Positions 58,592-64,000 of a stretch of 64,000 bases of DNA are shown one piece after another. Below the pieces are notes generated by a model that made no database searches, was not told where the DNA came from, and was given only the letters and a program-made list of their open reading frames with translations. The stretch spans positions 1-64,000 of the forward strand of contig JACGCK010000168.1 of NCBI GenBank assembly GCA_014925825.1. Direction: 5' to 3'. Every line of letters starts with the position of its first letter. Position 1 is the stretch's first letter. The DNA is from Pholiota molesta (taxonomy: Eukaryota > Basidiomycota > Agaricomycetes > Agaricales > Strophariaceae). Made by a program: the position numbers and the translations under genes.

Positions 58592-61579
58592 TTACTTTAG
58601 TGCTGGCACAAGTTCCTCTAAAAACGAACTGGCTCGAATACGATTGGTTTCGCGGATACTGCGAGCAGTCTTCATCCCTCGGAGTCTTGACGTCCAGTCA
58701 ATGACAGACAATGGCGTTGCTTTTCCGGCGCGGATGTCTCTGACCAGGTTCATGAAAAATAGCTCGTTTCGTGCCGTCCATTCAACCCACTGAACCCCTG
58801 TGCGGTCTTTAGTCCAACAAACAGGTGGCGGAAACCAGGATTTGACACTAATTTGCCCCAGGGCTGAAGAGATAAGAAAAAAAACACAAAAAACACAAAA
58901 CTCTTGATTAGCATAGTGGTTGTTAACATAAGATCGAGAGAAAAGGACGTACCGGTGTATAAGGAGTATGTTCCACATATGGTAGCGATCTCATTTTCAG
59001 TAAGTTCGTCATCACAATAGTGAATCGTAGGGGTTCCGGAGACGTGCATATATCCAACGCGATGAACGGTCACCTCGACGGAAGGGCCAGCCAGAACTCC
59101 ATCGCCACTGAGGAACTCCTTCGCAATCCGCCAAATGATCCCTCCTTTCAAGAGTGCGGCTCTTCCTTGCGGCTGTGAGAGGACAGACTGCGCCCGAAGC
59201 ATGGCAGCTTCAAAATCCTGCGGGGTAAATACGTGATTGATAAAACGGAAGGAAGGGGGGTTATAAGGCTCCTTGATCGTCATCTGGCGGGAACTGCAGT
59301 TCAAACCCAAGAGAGTGCGGAAGGGAATGCCTCTTTCGAGGAGGCGGCTAGCAACTGTGACGATGGTATGCGCTCCCGGATTTGATAGGATATATCGACA
59401 AATATATAGAGCAATGACGGGTGAGTTGACGCCCAGAAGCCAATCGGATGCCATTGAACGAGGCCCCGAAAAGACGAACAAGTCAGCGGAAGGACGATGG
59501 ATCGCCCCAAATCGAAAAGGTGGCGGAGTGCAGCATGGTTGTCACTGTTGAGATCGTCGGAGGGTACTGGCAATGGCGTTTTCTTCAACAGGTTATTGAA
59601 GAAGTTGGAAATAGCCCGTTTTTCATGATCTTCGACGTCCAAGTTGGAAAAGGGCGCGACAAAACCAAGTGCTACTAGTACTGTTTCCCAATCTTTTTCG
59701 GGTAATGGCTGCGTAGCAGGTCCTGGTATCGAAGCGACATAGCCATATCCATAAGATAATGATTCGACAACATCTTGGGAATAGTGCAGGAGAGGAGAAC
59801 TATCTTCGTCATCTTCCACGACATCCATACACTCAAGCTTAGGTGCCGTCGTACTTTGGTGTTCGACAGGAGAATGTTGTTGATGGGGAGGCGTATGTGG
59901 TCGGCGAGGTAGAGGAGACGTTCCATGTTCAAACGATCCAGGATCATCCTCAGTTTTAATTTTCTGGTCGCGTGGCCAGTCAGAACTTTCATCGTCAGAG
60001 TCGTCGGGATTGTAACTTGCGTTGTGGTGATCTGGGTTAGAACTGTTTGCGGTTGGTTCAGGGCTAAATTCTCTGCACAAATCCCATTCGTTCGCGAGAG
60101 AATTGTAGATCCTTTGATGGCGTTCGTAACTTGAAAAACCTGCTCGTTTCTCTTTTTATTCACTCGGAGGCGCATGTAGACTTCTTTTCCACCTGATGAT
60201 CGAATCTTCTCCCAAGTGTACAGGTCCGCGTTTTTGACACGCGGATTCTCTTCGCGCGAGAGTCGTCTCTGCCGATCCTTGGAGGACTCCACTTCGATGA
60301 TCTCTTGCTGTCGCTTCTCCCGTTTAGCCAAAAAATCTCGCCAGTGATTGAACAGTTTTCCTTTCTCGTCCTCGACATTCTCAATCATCGGTTGAGTTGG
60401 TATTGCGGCCGCAGCTCGCGAGGCCGCAGCATGTTGTTCAGCCTGTTTGGCTAAAAGGACTGGTTTCAAAGATTCTTCAGGATCTATTCTCGCTGACGCA
60501 GATGCTTGGCTAAGAAACATGTGCGTAGTATACTCGAGGACAAACGAAGGAGCTTCCCTGAACTTCAACAATCTGACAGTCTCGTTCGTTACGGGGTCGC
60601 TACCCAGATTGTAATAACGTTGGATGATGACGCCAGCCAAAGGGATTTTTGAAGACGGATTGTGGAATAGAAGTGACAATGCATCCTGAATGAGATCGTT
60701 GGGAGGCTTCAGAAATGCAAGAGAGCGATCGTAGGATATTGCTTGTTCCTGTTCCTTTGACCAGACGAACCACATGGGGATGTTATGTGCAAGGAACCAT
60801 TCAATATCGGGTCGCGTTCGATCCGCTTGGTTCCATTCGAAAACGACGCCTGCCCGCGGAGTCGTTGCGTCATATGAACAGATACTGGATGTCATTAATC
60901 CGTCAAGCCAAGCCGCAGGGTAATTATGCACTTCTTCCAGGCGATGATACCACACGGGAAATGGCGAGCTCGGATCTGGGTGACTGTATGATGAACTTGA
61001 TGAAGGTCCGAATCTCTTCGTGCAAGCAATCAGATAGGAAACGAAGCCCATCCACACCCCGAACCAGTCCCGTGCTAGAGATATCATCTTCTTTGCTATT
61101 CTGCGAGATTTATGCGCTTGACTGTAATTGAACTTTGACGGTGGAGGAGGAAGATTTCCAGGGATTTTATACCAGATTCTTATACGTTCGGCAGCTTCCG
61201 TAAGTAGTCTTTCACGTTCTGTCCAAACAAGACAATCCTCGGGATGCATTACAAATCGCCTTTCCTGCTTTTCTGACATCGATTGCGGATCGACGGGCAC
61301 GTCGACTTCGACGATACGCGGCATCCAAACAAAGGGCTCGAAAGGAGAAGACGTGTAGGACGGAGCTAGGGGTATGAAGCTCTGCCATCCATAGACGTCT
61401 GTCCACCATACTGGTTGCTTAAAAAGTGACGCTTCTAGACGGTTTGTTTCGAATGGAGAGAGAGTCGAAGCACGCGCTGGTATCAACACAGTTCGAGAGC
61501 AATTCGGAGAATAGAAGATTGTGCCCTCTTGTACGAATGCTCGTCCTTGGGACCAATCGAATTTAATTGGAGATGTCAT
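58592..61579 (-). CDS. Large orphan protein of Agaricomycete type, with two apparent frame breaks
   Basis: Minus-strand gene from ATG 61579 to the stop at 58592, about 950 aa if read through. Recognisable lineage-specific blocks: AGVVFEWNQADRTRPDIEWF with LAHNIPMWFVW, a Ser/Pro-rich acidic linker, MASDWLLGVNSPVIALYICR then ERGIPFRTLLGL, and a C-terminal helical block. I recall many proteins of this layout in mushroom genomes, function unknown. Two frame changes are needed: at the A5 run 60134-60138 (coding strand T-run; before SYERHQRIYNSLANEWDL) and at the CCCC run near 59513-59516 (before SADLFVFSGPRS). A 100-nt intron at about 58865-58965 is canonical. Both breaks sit on homopolymers, so base-calling error or early decay are equally possible. 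Confidence 0.6.
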
Positions 61580-62719
61580 TTTCCTAATCTGTAATCTGCC
61601 TCAATCAACGAGTAAGCAAACGACGAACTGGGGAAAAAGTGAAAGAAAAAAACTTACTCAAATAATTAAACGAAACTGAGCTGAGTGACCAGGTGGTTGG
61701 AGTATGTAGTTTAAAATGATGGTCCTTGTTAATTTGAACAAATGGGAGGGCCTATCCTTGTAGTAACTCTCAGGAAGATCCCAAGAATCTGGTCGACGGG
61801 TCACAGATTGAGCGATAAGATAAAGAGCGAGCGATAGAAAGTTAGAGGGGTGAGGTGACTGGTATGAGCCGGATAGCGCGTCAATGTGAAGCAAGAATGG
61901 ATGGTATGACCAGTAATTCAGGATAATCCTAAATACTGAGATGTAGAAATGAGAATGTTGCCATCAACGCAAGACCAAAGAGAGGAAGGAGTTGAAGCGC
62001 GGAGTTTAAAATTCGGCGGAGATTCAAAAGCTTGGGGAGATGCCGCGGCGCCCAACTCTGGAGCGTCCAAGCCAAGTAAAGATACTATCAAGTTGCTGTT
62101 GAATCATCCAGAGTATCCTAGTTCTCTGACCATATCTTATATAGTGGTTCTCGTCATTTAGTACAATCTTCTGACTGAAATACCGTCGATCTCGGTTGTT
62201 CAAGTAATACTAATAGAATGGCACATACAATGGATGATTTGACCCTGAAAAGTCTCTCATACCAGTCTCCGCTCGTCCAAAATATACCACAGCATGTACA
62301 TGCTCCATGCGAGTAAAAAATTGACAGAAACTTAGTCCAGCCAAGGTGAATCTGTTCCCATGACGCATTAGCGCCTTGGGCGCTTATCTGTCGGGTGCGC
62401 AGTAATTCCGTTATGTTATTATTGACTGATGACTTCTTCTGATAACGAGTCAAAAGATGAGGCTATATTTTTGGCCCGCAAATTGGTGAGAGTCGCTAAG
62501 TACTATACCGCGACTCAGCTCGCGCGGTAGTTTAAGAATGAGGGTCATTTGTCTAGATCGAAAGTAAACCGATGATGATGTTTACGGATGTAGTTCTCCT
62601 GTGCAGAAGTACACATTATAGCATGCACTTGAACCACCTTAAAAACTTACTTTATAACGCGGTTGGAACGCCACACTCTTGAGCACAGAACGATACCGAT
62701 CCACTTTTTATTTATCGTT
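61580..62719. other. Intergenic, no gene seen
   Basis: 1.14 kb upstream of the orphan gene and of the DUF2235 fragment. No supportable ORF or repeat. Confidence 0.45.
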
Positions 62720-63232
62720 GAATGCTCGAGCGAACCTCAAAGCCGACAGCGGAATCATGTTTGGCATCGAGGGGCTCCGCGAAGTCGGCATTAATCCCAC
62801 TAGCCTTTACCCCCTTGTCAAGCCGCGCCTCCCTCCGCTTTCCGCAGAGGGATACAAAATTCAGGCGATTGAACGAGATTACGAGCGCTTCGCTGGCCTG
62901 TCCAAGGCCTCTGCGATGTACTGGGCCAAAAACCGAGGAGCAGCACGGGCTTCTCGACGCGTTGTCGCCGATCTACGACCAGCTTAGCATGCATGTCGCA
63001 GTCCTGGTAGATCCTCCAAATTCTGCCGTTCAAGCACAAGCATCAGAAGGACGACCACAGCTGGGCGGCTACCCATGGGGGGAACCTTGAGCGCGGGAGG
63101 TACATACCCAGCCAGGAGCACGAGGTCAGGGTGCATCGTAGCGTGAAGATGAGGATGAAGGCGGGGGTAAATTATGGGTGGAATATATTCCCAAGGCGTC
63201 TTTCGAGACTGCGCTTGCGTCGGGCATGTTAA
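62720..63232 (+). pseudogene. DUF2235 (Tle1-like alpha/beta hydrolase) C-terminal remnant
   Basis: A 5'-truncated and broken relic. Segment 1 (62720-62940) reads GIEGLREVGINPTSLYPLVK then ERDYERFAGL; segment 2, in another frame (62936-62996), reads EEQHGLLDALSPIYDQLSMH; segment 3 (63005-63232) reads W, a TAG stop at 63008 where the family has a second Trp, then ILQILPFKHKHQKDDHSW, GGNLERGRYIPS and VRVHRSVKMRMKA. These are the C-terminal blocks of DUF2235 proteins (LLDALDP.YDQL, WW.LE..P, GRGR.IP, VH.SV..RM). The N-terminal half with the GxSxG nucleophile is absent. At least one frameshift, one nonsense change and a large 5' truncation make it non-functional. Confidence 0.62.
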
Positions 63233-64000
63233 AATGGGTGACTGAATTCTGATTTCAGCTCTTCATCGAATGTTTGCGCTGATTCAACCACATGCATAAT
63301 TTTTGAATTCCCTGCATGGTCCTCGCTTTCTACATTTTGCAATAGACCCTCCATAAAAAAAGTCCCTCGCCGTCGTTCAGTAATTGTACTTGCGCGTCTC
63401 CTTGGGTCATCGTGACATTCTGATGGTACTTAGCAGTAGACAGTTTTGTCCGCGTCCATGGCCAAGGTCGCATCGGTATGCACAACGACTTTCGCCTGAA
63501 GTCACTTTGGAACCTTGTAGGCATATGTTTCGCGCGTACATGTAGACGGAGTCTAAAGTAAAGCCGCCCATCCAGATAGCGATGTTCAAGATGGTGCATA
63601 GCATACGTATTAGACATCTTCGGAACATTATAAGCCGGCCGGCCAGTGGTAAGGTTCCAGTTCTTTTAATGAGAGTATGTTAAAGTTCAGAGGTGCTTAG
63701 GACAGAGACGATGAACTGTCGTTGATTACCCAGAAAAAAAACGTAGACTCGGTTCCGCAGTGCAAGCCCCAATATGGTTCCCACGAAACACAGCTCAGCG
63801 TCAATGTTGGCAGGTCTTCGAAGCGGAAGAAATATTCGCGGCAGATGGAATTAGTGTACTTCTAGCGCCCAGCGTAGATAGACCACCATGCAACGTATGT
63901 AGACGAACAGAGACGAAAGAGAAGACGAGTCGGATGATCGCGGAACAGACCTAAGTATCGTAAGCAATTCTCACGCATTCCATGTTCGATTTCTCTCAGC
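63233..64000. other. Window end, no gene supported
   Basis: 768 bp. Two overlapping minus-strand frames (63330-63628) and one plus frame (63760-63954) are open but show no family features. Confidence 0.4.

Overview
The window looks like nuclear DNA of a mushroom-forming basidiomycete (Agaricomycetes). Genes are split by many short introns (mostly about 50-65 nt, GT..AG), intergenic spaces are small, and the families fit: multi-exon OPT and SulP transporters, BTB/POZ proteins, a C2-NACHT protein, a GT18 glycosyltransferase and a large orphan family that I associate with Agaricales. The first bases lie inside an OPT gene, so the window starts mid-gene. All calls rest on reading frames, splice sites and remembered family hallmarks; no database was searched.

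Layout. 1-2290: 3' part of an oligopeptide transporter with several frame breaks near the window edge. 2.3-6.4 kb: gene-poor, with one small four-exon gene. 6.4-15.2 kb: LSM4 (U6 snRNP), a BTB protein, a SulP sulfate/anion transporter with STAS domain, and a membrane J-protein. 15.2-20.7 kb: accessory stretch with a CACTA-like MITE, a tiny cysteine-rich secreted protein, a secreted protein with a frame break, and two identical tRNA-Val(AAC) genes. 20.7-26.7 kb: a nuclear-looking AT-hook protein, a second BTB protein, and a disordered protein with KEN boxes, an FGF motif and a C-terminal Trp/acidic block, which I read as a candidate fungal sororin. 27.3-33.5 kb (minus strand): a C2-NACHT STAND protein and an NAD-type malic enzyme. 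34.4-44.1 kb: VIP36-like cargo lectin, the SWR1 chromatin remodeller, and a homeodomain-like proline-rich protein on the minus strand. 45.6-46.4 kb: decayed membrane-protein gene. 47.4-58.0 kb: succinate/fumarate carrier, FSH-type serine hydrolase, transportin (Kap104 type), GT18 enzyme. 58.6-63.2 kb: large orphan protein with two homopolymer frame breaks, then a DUF2235 pseudogene fragment.

The housekeeping genes (LSM4, malic enzyme, SWR1, transportin, carrier) are intact, while frame lesions fall in accessory or family-expanded genes (OPT edge, secreted protein, orphan family, DUF2235). The genes do not form one pathway. They are typical neighbours: chromatin and cohesion (SWR1, sororin-like), nuclear import (transportin), RNA processing (LSM4), secretory pathway (VIP36, GT18, J-protein) and organic-acid metabolism (malic enzyme, succinate/fumarate carrier).
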